Shown piece by piece: positions 1 through 8,107 of a stretch of 17,364 nucleotides of DNA. The notes beneath the pieces were generated by a model that saw only the letters and a list, made by a program, of their open reading frames with translations, was not told the origin of the DNA and searched no databases. Each line of letters opens with the position of its first letter. Position 1 is the first letter of the stretch. This DNA is from Bacteroidales bacterium (GTDB lineage: Bacteria; Bacteroidota; Bacteroidia; Bacteroidales; JAADGE01), in NCBI GenBank assembly GCA_029932445.1, contig JAOZQB010000039.1, positions 1-17,364 on the forward strand. Reading direction: 5' to 3'. A program made the position numbers and the translations under genes.

Positions 1-2207
1 AACGAAACAAATTTAGAATCATGTCTGATATACGGTCCGAAGCGACCCACGGCAGCAACGACTTTTTTCTCTTCAAACATTCCGACATCACGCGGTAATT
101 TGAATAATTCAAGTGCTTGTTCCAATGTAACCGTATCAATTGTCATGCCTTTTAATAATCCGGCATATTTCGGTTTTTCTTTATCATCGGCTTCTCCTAA
201 TTGGGCAACTGCACCATAACGCGCAAATCGTACATAAACATTCTTTCCGCTTATCGGATCTTTACCCAATAATCTTCCCTTTCCTGAATTTTTAATTAAT
301 TCCAATGCTTCCTCAAGGGTAATATTTTCAATATGTTGATCTTTTCTTAAACTTGCGAATTGCGGTTTCGTATCCTCATCTTGAATACCTGACTGAACAA
401 CAGGTCCGTATTTCCCTAATCGCACTGAAATTTGTTTGCCTGATTCGGGATCATTTCCTAAAATTCGTTCACCTGCATTACGTTCGGCATGTTCAATGGT
501 ATCTTCAATTTTTTTATGAAAATCTTTATAAAACCCGTCAATCATTTTATGCCAAACAATTTTTCCTCCGGCAATTTCGTCGAATTGTTTTTCTACATTT
601 GCCGTAAAATTATAATCAATAATATTTTGAAAATTATCCTTTAAAAAATCAGTTACAACCATGGCAATATCTGTCGGGAAAAGTTTATTTTTTTCGACAC
701 CGAATGTTTTACGTTCTTCTTTTTCTGTTATTTTTCCGTCTTTTAATATAATATGCAATACTTCTTTTTCAATTCCGGGTCGACTTTCTTTAATCATATA
801 TCCTCGGTTTTCAATCGTTGAAATCGTCGGCGCATAAGTAGACGGTCTTCCGATACCATTTTCTTCAAGTTGTTTAACCAAAGCAGATTCCGAATATCTC
901 GGCGGGTATTTACTGAATTGTTCAATCGCTTCCAAATAAAGACCTTTTAATTTTTCTCCTTTTTTCAGAAGCGGTAATAATGTATCTTCATTAAGGGCAG
1001 AATAAATTTTTAAGAATCCGGGAAATATTAAAACTTCACCCGATGCGGTAAATTTATAATCCGAATTCTTTATTTTAACAGTTATATTTGTACGTTCATA
1101 TTCAGCATCAGCCATTTGCGAGGCTAAGGTTCTTTTCCTTATTAAATCATACAAACGTTCCTCATCAGAAGAGGCATGTATTGATTTATTTTGAATATAT
1201 GTCGGACGAATTGCTTCATGCGCTTCTTGGGCATTTTTGGATTTTGTTTTATAAATTCTTTTTTTATAATATTTTTCTCCGAATTCTTTAATAATTGTAT
1301 CTTTTGCCGTATTTATTGCCAGTGAAGACAGATTTACCGAATCGGTTCTCATATATGTTATGTAGCCGGCTTCATAGAGTTTTTGAGCAATCCGCATTGT
1401 TTTTCCGACCGGGAATCCGAATCGTCTGCCGGCTTCCTGTTGCAGGGAGGATGTCGTAAACGGAGCAGAGGGTGTCCGTTTACTCGGCTTTTTTTCAATA
1501 TCTGCCACAAAATATTCCGGATTATTCAAACTTTTCAAGAAATCTCTAACCTCTTTTTCCGTTTTAAACTTTTGCGATAAGCTTGCTTTAAATGATTGAT
1601 TATTTTCAAAAGATTGAAAATCACCGGACATTTTATAATAAACTTCCGGTTTAAAAGAATTTATTTCCCTTTCGCGTTCCACCAATAAACGAACAGCAAC
1701 GGATTGTACACGTCCGGCAGATAATTTTGACTGAACTTTGCGCCAAAGAACCGATGATAACTCAAAACCTACTAATCGATCTAAAATACGTCTGGCTTGT
1801 TGAGCATTAACCAAATTGTAATTTATTTCACCCGGGTTTTCTACGGCATTTTTTATGGCATCTTTAGTAATTTCATTAAAAACTATACGTTTTGTATTTT
1901 TATTTTTTAATTTTAAGACTTCAAATAAATGCCAAGCAATTGCTTCTCCTTCTCGATCTTCATCTGAAGCCAACAAAACAGTATCGGCAGATTTTACTTC
2001 TTTTCGTAAGTCCGTAATAATTTTCTTTTTATCAGCAAGAACAATATATTCCGGCTTATAATTATTATTTACGTCAATGCCGAAATTCTTTTTAGCTAAA
2101 TCACGAACATGTCCGAAGCTGGATTTTACCGTATAATCTTTCCCGAGAAATTTTTCAATTGTTTTGGCTTTTGCCGGGGACTCAACAATAACAAGGTTTT
2201 TACTCAT
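1..2207 (-). CDS. topA: DNA topoisomerase I (type IA), 3' end cut by window edge
   Basis: Type IA topoisomerase, which relaxes negative supercoils by cutting and passing single DNA strands. The reading frame is open from the ATG at 2207 to the window edge, about 735 residues; the stop codon lies outside. Seen in the translation: an N-terminal TOPRIM domain with the conserved Glu at residue 9 and the acidic metal-binding motif DEDREGE at 82-88; the LSAGRVQS motif at 162-169; and the active-site tyrosine at residue 285 in the context ITYMRTDS. After about residue 575 the protein carries repeats of the form RxLGxDPxSGKxxxVRxxxYGxVxQ, at about nt 395-466 and 190-282, then a shorter GRFGPYIRH copy near nt 20-45. 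The repeats hold no cysteine, so they replace the zinc fingers of the E. coli enzyme, as is usual in Bacteroidota. Probably some 40-60 residues are missing. Divergent from the penicillin-binding protein gene. Confidence 0.97.
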   Translation of the reverse strand, partial: MSKNLVIVESPAKAKTIEKFLGKDYTVKSSFGHVRDLAKKNFGIDVNNNYKPEYIVLADKKKIITDLRKEVKSADTVLLASDEDREGEAIAWHLFEVLKLKNKNTKRIVFNEITKDAIKNAVENPGEINYNLVNAQQARRILDRLVGFELSSVLWRKVQSKLSAGRVQSVAVRLLVEREREINSFKPEVYYKMSGDFQSFENNQSFKASLSQKFKTEKEVRDFLKSLNNPEYFVADIEKKPSKRTPSAPFTTSSLQQEAGRRFGFPVGKTMRIAQKLYEAGYITYMRTDSVNLSSLAINTAKDTIIKEFGEKYYKKRIYKTKSKNAQEAHEAIRPTYIQNKSIHASSDEERLYDLIRKRTLASQMADAEYERTNITVKIKNSDYKFTASGEVLIFPGFLKIYSALNEDTLLPLLKKGEKLKGLYLEAIEQFSKYPPRYSESALVKQLEENGIGRPSTYAPTISTIENRGYMIKESRPGIEKEVLHIILKDGKITEKEERKTFGVEKNKLFPTDIAMVVTDFLKDNFQNIIDYNFTANVEKQFDEIAGGKIVWHKMIDGFYKDFHKKIEDTIEHAERNAGERILGNDPESGKQISVRLGKYGPVVQSGIQDEDTKPQFASLRKDQHIENITLEEALELIKNSGKGRLLGKDPISGKNVYVRFARYGAVAQLGEADDKEKPKYAGLLKGMTIDTVTLEQALELFKLPRDVGMFEEKKVVAAVGRFGPYIRHDSKFVS

Positions 2208-2252
2208 AATAATGTTTATATATGTATGATATTTCTATATTTTAAAAAACTG

Positions 2253-2284
2253 CAAATTAAAAGAAATAAAAAACTAACATCAAA
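2253..2284 (-). promoter_or_regulatory. putative topA promoter, Bacteroidota type
   Basis: Read on the minus strand, a TTTG (2284-2281) is followed by a 20-nt spacer and then TTAATTTG (2260-2253), one mismatch from the Bacteroidota -7 consensus TAnnTTTG. Both the spacing and the distance to the topA ATG at 2207 (leader about 40 nt) fit a sigma-ABfr-type promoter. The whole spacer is A/T-rich, so chance matches are possible. Confidence 0.5.
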
Positions 2285-2402
2285 TTTTTATTTTATAAAT
2301 AATGCTATCTCTCTTATATTTAAGGTATTACATATTATTATTTTTAAGATTAAAAACGAATTAAAATTGAATCGGTTTTTTTATTAATTTTACACATTAT
2401 TT

Positions 2403-2416
2403 AATACAATTGTATT
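2403..2416. repeat. perfect 14-bp palindrome upstream of the PBP gene
   Basis: AATACAATTGTATT is a perfect inverted repeat ending 9 bases before the ATG at 2426. It overlaps TACAATTG (2405-2412), one mismatch from the TAnnTTTG -7 element, but no convincing -33 element precedes it. It could be an operator or a chance palindrome in A/T-rich DNA. No other clear promoter for the downstream gene was found in 2208-2425. Confidence 0.35.
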
Positions 2417-2425
2417 TATTAATTT

Positions 2426-4894
2426 ATGGAAAAGAAAAACAAACGATTTTTACGCATTTTTTGGGCAATCATAATATTCCCGATTTTATTAATTACATTA
2501 ATTTTTGTTCTCATTAACATGAATCTTTTCGGGAAACTACCCGGTTTTCAGGAATTGGAAAATCCCAAAACCAATTTAGCCACTGAAGTATATTCTTCCG
2601 ATCAAATACTTCTCGGTAAATTCTTTAATGAAAACAGAACCATTGTTGATTTTAAAGATGTCTCTCCGAGTGTTTTAAATGCTTTGGTCGCTACGGAAGA
2701 TATTCGTTTTTATCAACATTCGGGGATTGATGCCAGAGCTCTTTTGCGTGTTTTTAAAGGTGTTGCTACAATGGATTTATCCGGCGGCGGCAGTACCATA
2801 ACACAGCAATTAGCTAAAAATTTATACAAAATGCGAGTTGACTCTTCTGAATATCAAACCGGATTACACGGAAAAGCCAATTTAATTATCACAAAATTTA
2901 AAGAATGGGTAACAGCTGTTCGCTTAGAAAAAAATTATACCAAGCAAGAAATTATTGCTATGTACCTGACAACTGTAGATTTCGGAAGTAATGCATTCGG
3001 CATTAAATCGGCAGCCAGAACTTTTTTTGATACGACACCGGATTCTTTAACAATAGATCAAGCAGCAGTATTAGTCGGAATTCTTAAAGCACCGACATAC
3101 TACAGTCCGAAAATAAACCCGAAAAATTCATTACGCAGAAGGAATACGGTTCTGAGTCAAATTGAAAAATATCAAAACAAATTGGAAGATTTACACGGTT
3201 ACAAACCCATGCCTCATGCATATTATGATTCTTTAAGGGCACTGCCGATAAATCTTCACTACAGCGTTCAATCGCATTCCAAAGGAATAGCCCGACATTT
3301 CAGAGAATACATTCGTATTTTAATGTATAAAAAAGAACCTGTTGCTCTTGAAAAGCCGAAAAAACCTAAAAATGTTACTTGGCGTGACCCGGCTTATAAA
3401 AAATACAAAAGAGATATCGCAGCATACGAAATCAAACATCAAAAATATATTGAAGATTCATCGGAATGGGCTGATAATCAACTATACGGATGGTGTAACA
3501 AAAATAAAAAACCAAACGGTCAGAATTATAATATCTACAGAGACGGCTTGAAAATCTATACGACGATTAATTACAATATGCAAACTTATGCTGAAACAGC
3601 AGTAAAAGAACATATGGGTAAAGATTTACAACCTTTATTTTTCAAAAGACAAAAAGGCAGAAAAAAAGCTCCTTTTACCTGGCGAGTGACAACAAAACAA
3701 ATTGAAAGAATTCTTCGTTTATCAATGAAACGTACGGAACGCTACAGAAGATTAAAATACGATCAGAAAAAAGATTCAGCAACCATTGCCGAAATTTTTA
3801 ATACCCCCGTTAAAATGCGTGTTTTTTCTTGGAAAGGACCGATTGACACAACTATGACACCGATGGATTCAATTCGATATTACAAATATTTTTTACATGC
3901 GGGACTTATGTCTGTTGAACCTCAAACCGGCTATGTCAGAGCTTATGTCGGTGATATTGATTATGATTATTTCAAATATGACAATGTTTCTTTATCAAAA
4001 CGACAAGTCGGTTCCACATTTAAACCCTTTGTTTATTCCATTGCCATGGAAGACAAAATATCACCTTGCCATAAAGTTCCTAATGTTCCGATTACGATTG
4101 ATTTGCCGGAAGGACAGCAACCGCCCACTTGGACACCGACATTTTCAACCAGCAAAAAAGACGGTGAAATGATTTCTTTAAAATACGGTTTGGCAAATTC
4201 TTTAAATCAAATTTCAGCTTGGATAATGAAAAAATACGGTCCTTTTAAAATTCGGGAAATGGCTTATAAAATCGGAATAAAAAGTTGGTTGCCTGCGGTT
4301 CCTTCTTTATGTGTCGGTGCTGCCGAAGTTCACTTATCGGAAATGGTTTCTGCCTATACCACTTTTGCAAATCACGGAATCCATTCCGAACCCATTTTTG
4401 TTACGCGTATTGAAGATAAAAACGGAAATGTCATTGCCCGATTTAAATCAAAACATCGAGAAGCATTAAATGCAAATACAACTTATCGAATGATTGATTT
4501 GATGAAAGCCGTTGTTGACATGGGAACAAGCACAAGATTAAGATATAAATATCAATTCACAAATGAAATTGCAGGTAAAACCGGAACAACCAACGATAAT
4601 TCGGACGGATGGTTTATCGGATATGTTCCAAATTTGGTAACCGGTGTTTGGGTCGGCGGTGAAGAACGAAGCATTCATTTTGAAAGCTCAGCGGAAGGAC
4701 AAGGGGCTGCAATGGCATTGCCGATATGGGCATTGTATATGCAACAATGTTACAAAAATGAGAAACTCGGAATTTCGAAAGAACCGTTTAAAAAACCGAC
4801 TTTATATGACGGTGTTGAAATAGATTGTGCCAAATACGATGAAATGCATCCTGAAAATAACTCTCAATACAATCAAAACGATGATAATTATTAG
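2426..4894 (+). CDS. mrcA: class A penicillin-binding protein (PBP1A-like)
   Basis: Bifunctional peptidoglycan synthase of 822 residues: it polymerises lipid II and cross-links the glycan strands, anchored in the inner membrane and facing the periplasm. One membrane segment is visible at about residues 9-31 after a basic N-terminus. The glycosyltransferase family 51 domain follows, with the catalytic-type Glu91 in EDIRFYQH and the GGGSTITQQLAKN motif. The transpeptidase domain has all three motifs: Ser530 in STFK (530-533), SLN (592-594) and KTG (718-720). A lysine-rich stretch at roughly residues 305-360 links the two halves, and the C-terminus is a polar, Asn-rich tail. The length is normal for the family. 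The gene is divergent from topA and lies 18 bases upstream of scoA, so the two may share a transcript although their functions are unrelated. The symbol mrcA (ponA in other naming schemes) is by family, not by proven orthology. Confidence 0.95.
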   Translation: MEKKNKRFLRIFWAIIIFPILLITLIFVLINMNLFGKLPGFQELENPKTNLATEVYSSDQILLGKFFNENRTIVDFKDVSPSVLNALVATEDIRFYQHSGIDARALLRVFKGVATMDLSGGGSTITQQLAKNLYKMRVDSSEYQTGLHGKANLIITKFKEWVTAVRLEKNYTKQEIIAMYLTTVDFGSNAFGIKSAARTFFDTTPDSLTIDQAAVLVGILKAPTYYSPKINPKNSLRRRNTVLSQIEKYQNKLEDLHGYKPMPHAYYDSLRALPINLHYSVQSHSKGIARHFREYIRILMYKKEPVALEKPKKPKNVTWRDPAYKKYKRDIAAYEIKHQKYIEDSSEWADNQLYGWCNKNKKPNGQNYNIYRDGLKIYTTINYNMQTYAETAVKEHMGKDLQPLFFKRQKGRKKAPFTWRVTTKQIERILRLSMKRTERYRRLKYDQKKDSATIAEIFNTPVKMRVFSWKGPIDTTMTPMDSIRYYKYFLHAGLMSVEPQTGYVRAYVGDIDYDYFKYDNVSLSKRQVGSTFKPFVYSIAMEDKISPCHKVPNVPITIDLPEGQQPPTWTPTFSTSKKDGEMISLKYGLANSLNQISAWIMKKYGPFKIREMAYKIGIKSWLPAVPSLCVGAAEVHLSEMVSAYTTFANHGIHSEPIFVTRIEDKNGNVIARFKSKHREALNANTTYRMIDLMKAVVDMGTSTRLRYKYQFTNEIAGKTGTTNDNSDGWFIGYVPNLVTGVWVGGEERSIHFESSAEGQGAAMALPIWALYMQQCYKNEKLGISKEPFKKPTLYDGVEIDCAKYDEMHPENNSQYNQNDDNY

Positions 4895-4912
4895 TCAACT
4901 TAATATAATCTT

Positions 4913-5602
4913 ATGAATAAAGTCGTAAAAAATGCCGAAGAAGCCATCCAAGGCGTAAAAAGCGGAATGACACTTATGCTCGGCGGTTTCGGATTATGCG
5001 GAATTCCCGAAAACAGTCTTAAAGCTTTAGCTGCTTCCGGAATAAAAAATTTAATCTGTATTTCAAACAATGCGGGAATTGATGATTTCGGTTTAGGCGT
5101 ACTTCTTCGCGATCATCAACTAAAAAAAATGATTGCTTCTTACGTCGGTGAAAACAAAGAATTTGAACGTCAATTTTTAAGCGGCGAACTGGAAGTGGAA
5201 CTGAATCCGCAAGGCACGCTTGCCGAACGCATAAGAGCCGGCGGCGCGGGAATCCCGGCTTTTTTTGTTCCGGCAGGTTACGGTACCGAAGTTGCAGAAG
5301 GTAAAGAAGTCAGAGAATTTAACGGCAAAATGCATCTGCTCGAAACAGCCCTTACGGCAGATTTTGCATTCGTAAAAGCCAAATACGGTGATTATTCCGG
5401 TAATTTAATTTACAACAATACGGCAAATAATTTCAATAATATGATGGCATCTGCCGGGAAAATTACAATTGCCGAAGTTGAAGAATTGGTTCCCACGGGT
5501 GAGTTGGATCCAAATCAAATTCATACGCCCGGTATTTTTGTTCAACGCATTTTTCAAGGAACAAATTACGAAAAACGCATTGAATTTGAAACCGTAAGTT
5601 AA
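4913..5602 (+). CDS. scoA: 3-oxoacid CoA-transferase subunit A
   Basis: Alpha subunit of the two-subunit, cytosolic class I CoA-transferase, 229 residues, the usual subunit length. With ScoB it moves CoA from succinyl-CoA to acetoacetate or a similar short 3-oxo acid. The family's N-terminal glycine-rich motif GGFGLCGIPE lies at residues 24-33, followed by NLICISNNAG at 46-55 and the conserved region NPQGTLAERIRAGGAGIPAFF, which here is split across about 97-118. It starts 18 bases after the PBP stop and is followed by scoB in the same direction after 66 bases. There is no clear Shine-Dalgarno sequence. Acetate- or butyrate-acetoacetate CoA-transferase subunits look very similar, so the exact acyl-CoA donor is inferred. 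Confidence 0.92.
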   Translation: MNKVVKNAEEAIQGVKSGMTLMLGGFGLCGIPENSLKALAASGIKNLICISNNAGIDDFGLGVLLRDHQLKKMIASYVGENKEFERQFLSGELEVELNPQGTLAERIRAGGAGIPAFFVPAGYGTEVAEGKEVREFNGKMHLLETALTADFAFVKAKYGDYSGNLIYNNTANNFNNMMASAGKITIAEVEELVPTGELDPNQIHTPGIFVQRIFQGTNYEKRIEFETVS

Positions 5603-5629
5603 ATTTTTAAGCTTACATTTCGAACATTC

Positions 5630-5661
5630 AACTTTATACTTTTAACTTTATACTTTTAACT
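5630..5661 (+). repeat. tandem 14-bp direct repeat between scoA and scoB
   Basis: The unit AACTTTATACTTTT occurs twice head to tail (5630-5643 and 5644-5657), and the first four bases of a third copy follow (5658-5661). It ends 7 bases before the scoB start codon. No function is evident. It could change length by slippage and so alter the scoA-scoB spacing, or it could be a simple low-complexity tract. Confidence 0.8.
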
Positions 5662-5668
5662 AAAAAAA

Positions 5669-6325
5669 ATGGCACTCGATAAAAACGGTATAGCACAACG
5701 CATCGCACAAGAATTACAAGACGGTTACTACGTAAATCTCGGAATCGGAATTCCTACTCTTGTTGCAAATTACATCCCGGAGGGAATGGAAGTAACACTT
5801 CAATCCGAAAACGGACTTTTGGGCATCGGTCCTTTTCCCGAAAAAGGAAAAGCAGACCCCGACTTGATTAATGCCGGAAAACAAACCGTTACCGCATTGA
5901 AAGGAGCTTCGTTTTTTGATTCGGCTACCAGTTTTGCCATGATACGCGGCGGACATGTGGATTTAACGGTTCTCGGCGCTTTTGAAGTTTCGGAAAACGG
6001 CGATATTGCCAGTTGGAAAATTCCCGGCAAATTGGTAAAAGGCATGGGCGGAGCAATGGATTTGGTCGCTTCGGCAAAAAATATTATTGTTGCTACAACT
6101 CACACCAATCGAAAAGGCGAATCCAAACTTTTGAGAAAATGCACACTCCCGCTGACTGGTGTCGCCTGCGTAAAAAGAATTATAACAGATTTAGCTGTTT
6201 TGGATATTGTTGAAAAGGGTTTTAAATTAATTGAACGAGCACCGGGTGTTTCCACAGAAGAAATAAAACATGCAACCGAAGGGATATTGATTATTGATGG
6301 TGAAATTCCGGAAATGAAATTTTAA
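5669..6325 (+). CDS. scoB: 3-oxoacid CoA-transferase subunit B
   Basis: Beta, catalytic subunit of the CoA-transferase, 218 residues, full length for the family. The nucleophilic glutamate that forms the enzyme-CoA thioester is Glu47 in the SENGLLGIGPFP motif (46-57). Before it comes NLGIGIPTLVANYIP at about 23-37, which is typical of the subunit. The C-terminal half holds the conserved CTLPLTGVACVKRIITDLAV region. The product should pair with ScoA and act in breakdown or activation of ketone bodies and short 3-oxo acids, drawing on succinyl-CoA. The gene ends 36 bases from the convergent lpxA, with no convincing terminator between them. The 66-base gap after scoA carries the 14-bp tandem repeat. 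Confidence 0.93.
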   Translation: MALDKNGIAQRIAQELQDGYYVNLGIGIPTLVANYIPEGMEVTLQSENGLLGIGPFPEKGKADPDLINAGKQTVTALKGASFFDSATSFAMIRGGHVDLTVLGAFEVSENGDIASWKIPGKLVKGMGGAMDLVASAKNIIVATTHTNRKGESKLLRKCTLPLTGVACVKRIITDLAVLDIVEKGFKLIERAPGVSTEEIKHATEGILIIDGEIPEMKF

Positions 6326-6361
6326 TATTCAAAAAAATTATTTTCCGGTAATCATAAAAAA

Positions 6362-7132
6362 TTAACTTCTTATCAAGCCCCTTTTTGCAGTTCTCATAAA
6401 ATTAACGATTTCTTCTTTTTCGGGAGAATCTTCAATTGTATCAATTACTTTTTGCAAAGCATCTTTATAATTTAAGCCCGAATTAAAAATAATTCTGTAA
6501 ATATCTTGAATGTAGCTGATTTTTTCATTAGAGAACTGTCTCCGTCTCAGACCAATCGAATTAACGCCGACATAAGCAGCCGGTTCTCTGGCTGATTTAA
6601 CATAAGGAGGAATGTCTTTTCCCAGCAATAAGCCGCCTTGAGTCATTACATGTTTTCCGATTCTGCAGAATTGATGAACTAAGGTTCCGCCTCCGATGAT
6701 GGCAAAATCATCAACCTCTACTTCGCCGGCTAATTGCACACCGTTCGCCAAAATAATGTTATTTCCTAAAATACAGTCATGGGCAACATGCGAGTAAGCC
6801 ATTATCAAACAATTTTTCCCTACAACGGTTTTCAATTTTGCTGCAGTTCCTTTATTTATAGTCACGTATTCTCTGATAATCGTACCGTCCCCGACGGAAG
6901 CAGTTGTTTTTTCGCCTTGATATTTTAAATCTTGAGGGACGGCTGAAATAACCGCACCCGGATAAATTGTAACATTTTTACCGATTCTGGCTCCGTCATA
7001 TATTACGACATTAGGATGGATGTGTGTATTTTCTCCTATTTCAACATCTTCGGAAATTGAAACAAAAGAATCGATAATTGCATTTTCGGCAATTTTGGAA
7101 TTAGGGTGAATATTTGCAAGAGGACTTATCAT
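6362..7132 (-). CDS. lpxA: acyl-ACP--UDP-N-acetylglucosamine O-acyltransferase LpxA
   Basis: First enzyme of lipid A synthesis: it moves a 3-hydroxyacyl chain from acyl carrier protein to the 3-OH of UDP-GlcNAc in the cytosol. The 256 residues match the usual length. The N-terminal two thirds is a left-handed beta helix of hexapeptide repeats such as IGENTH and IGKNVT; the catalytic histidine is His118 in SHVAHDC, with His115 close by. The C-terminal third is the helical domain seen in LpxA and not in LpxD. It is the last gene of the minus-strand cluster, 39 bases after lpxC. Putting LpxA after LpxC is common in Bacteroidota, although the reaction order is LpxA, LpxC, LpxD. Confidence 0.97.
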   Translation of the reverse strand: MISPLANIHPNSKIAENAIIDSFVSISEDVEIGENTHIHPNVVIYDGARIGKNVTIYPGAVISAVPQDLKYQGEKTTASVGDGTIIREYVTINKGTAAKLKTVVGKNCLIMAYSHVAHDCILGNNIILANGVQLAGEVEVDDFAIIGGGTLVHQFCRIGKHVMTQGGLLLGKDIPPYVKSAREPAAYVGVNSIGLRRRQFSNEKISYIQDIYRIIFNSGLNYKDALQKVIDTIEDSPEKEEIVNFMRTAKRGLIRS

Positions 7133-7171
7133 AAATAAGAATATCTTATAATTAACGATTGAAAAAAAATA

Positions 7172-8092
7172 TTATTTTACATTCAATATTTGTTTTCTTA
7201 ACAATTTTACAAATTCCGTATTTGCAAAATGTCCGGGTTTTACGGCTTTAATTTTTCCTTTAATTCGCATCCCGGCCAATGCTAAATCACCTGTTAAATC
7301 CAATAATTTATGCCGAGCAGGTTCATTTTCAAAAGTCATATGTTCTTCGTTAAGAACACCTCTGCCGTGATATTTTTGATGTTTTTTATTAAATAAATCT
7401 GCAATTCTGTCAAATTCTTTTTGTGTAAATTCTTTTTCAACAATCACTAAAGCATTTGATAAATCACCGCCTTTTATTTGATTATTTTTCAATAAAACTT
7501 CAAGTTCTTTTAAAAAAACAAAGGTTTTGCAGGGTGCTATTTCTTTTGAATAGTCGTCTAAATTATTTAGGGTTGCTTTTTGTTTTCCTAAAACCGTTGA
7601 ATGATAATCAATTTCAACTTCAAAACTTAATTCATCCGACGGCTGAGCCGTTATGGATGTTCCTACACCGTTATTTTCGAATCGAATTTCTTCGGTAATA
7701 TAAAAATATTTTCTCTCCGCATTTTGTTCAATAATTTCGGCTTTTAACAGCGAATCAACATAATATTTGGAACTTCCGTCTAAAATCGGCATTTCCGGTC
7801 CGTCAATTTCAATAACCAAATTATCAATTCCCAAACCGAATACAGCAGACATAACATGTTCAACCGTTGCAACCGTTGCATTATTTTGGAATAATACGGT
7901 ACTTCGTGAGGTTTCAACAACATTTTCGGCTAATGCCTTTATTTCAGGTTTTCCGTCTAAATCAACACGCCTGAATATATAACCCGTATTTTCATTACCG
8001 GGTTTAAATGTAATAACAACCTTTTTCCCGGTATGCAAACCCGTTCCTTTCAGTGTTACTTCATTTAATATTGTTTTTTGTTTGTCAGACAT
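7172..8092 (-). CDS. lpxC: UDP-3-O-acyl-N-acetylglucosamine deacetylase LpxC (single domain)
   Basis: Zinc-dependent deacetylase that carries out the committed step of lipid A synthesis, 306 residues. The zinc ligands are visible as His79 in TVEH, and His261 and Asp265 in HKLLD. The general base is Glu78 and the second catalytic histidine is His288 in GHFANT. An insert before HKLLD (about 232-258, rich in Lys, His and Glu) resembles other Bacteroidota LpxC proteins. Oddity: many Bacteroidota carry LpxC fused to a C-terminal FabZ dehydratase of about 150 residues. Here the protein stops right after the LpxC domain, and lpxA begins 39 bases later, so no FabZ or remnant is present. It lies 15 bases after lpxD and has an AAGGAG sequence 3 bases before the ATG, rare for this phylum. 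Confidence 0.96.
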   Translation of the reverse strand: MSDKQKTILNEVTLKGTGLHTGKKVVITFKPGNENTGYIFRRVDLDGKPEIKALAENVVETSRSTVLFQNNATVATVEHVMSAVFGLGIDNLVIEIDGPEMPILDGSSKYYVDSLLKAEIIEQNAERKYFYITEEIRFENNGVGTSITAQPSDELSFEVEIDYHSTVLGKQKATLNNLDDYSKEIAPCKTFVFLKELEVLLKNNQIKGGDLSNALVIVEKEFTQKEFDRIADLFNKKHQKYHGRGVLNEEHMTFENEPARHKLLDLTGDLALAGMRIKGKIKAVKPGHFANTEFVKLLRKQILNVK

Positions 8093-8095
8093 TTA

Positions 8096-8101
8096 CTCCT
8101 T
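8096..8101 (-). promoter_or_regulatory. Shine-Dalgarno-like sequence before lpxC
   Basis: Minus-strand AAGGAG lies in the 15-base gap after lpxD, separated from the lpxC ATG (8092) by TAA. No comparable sequence was noticed before the other genes here. The 3-base spacing is shorter than the usual 5-9, so its strength is uncertain. It supports the start chosen at 8092. Confidence 0.45.
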
Positions 8102-8107
8102 GTTTAT

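Noticed and set aside
353..2061. Several 65-90-codon open frames on the plus strand opposite topA
   Set aside because: The minus strand encodes a fully conserved TopA with every motif in place; the plus-strand frames are rich in Phe, Leu and Arg, have no recognisable family and are antisense shadows.
6308..6348. CCGGAAA (6308-6314) and TTTCCGG (6342-6348) as a bidirectional terminator between scoB and lpxA
   Set aside because: The stem is only 7 bp with a 27-base loop, the left arm lies inside scoB and no T-run follows directly; the evidence is too weak to call.
7133..7171. A frameshifted FabZ remnant after lpxC
   Set aside because: Only 39 bases lie between lpxC and lpxA, with no room for or trace of a FabZ domain.
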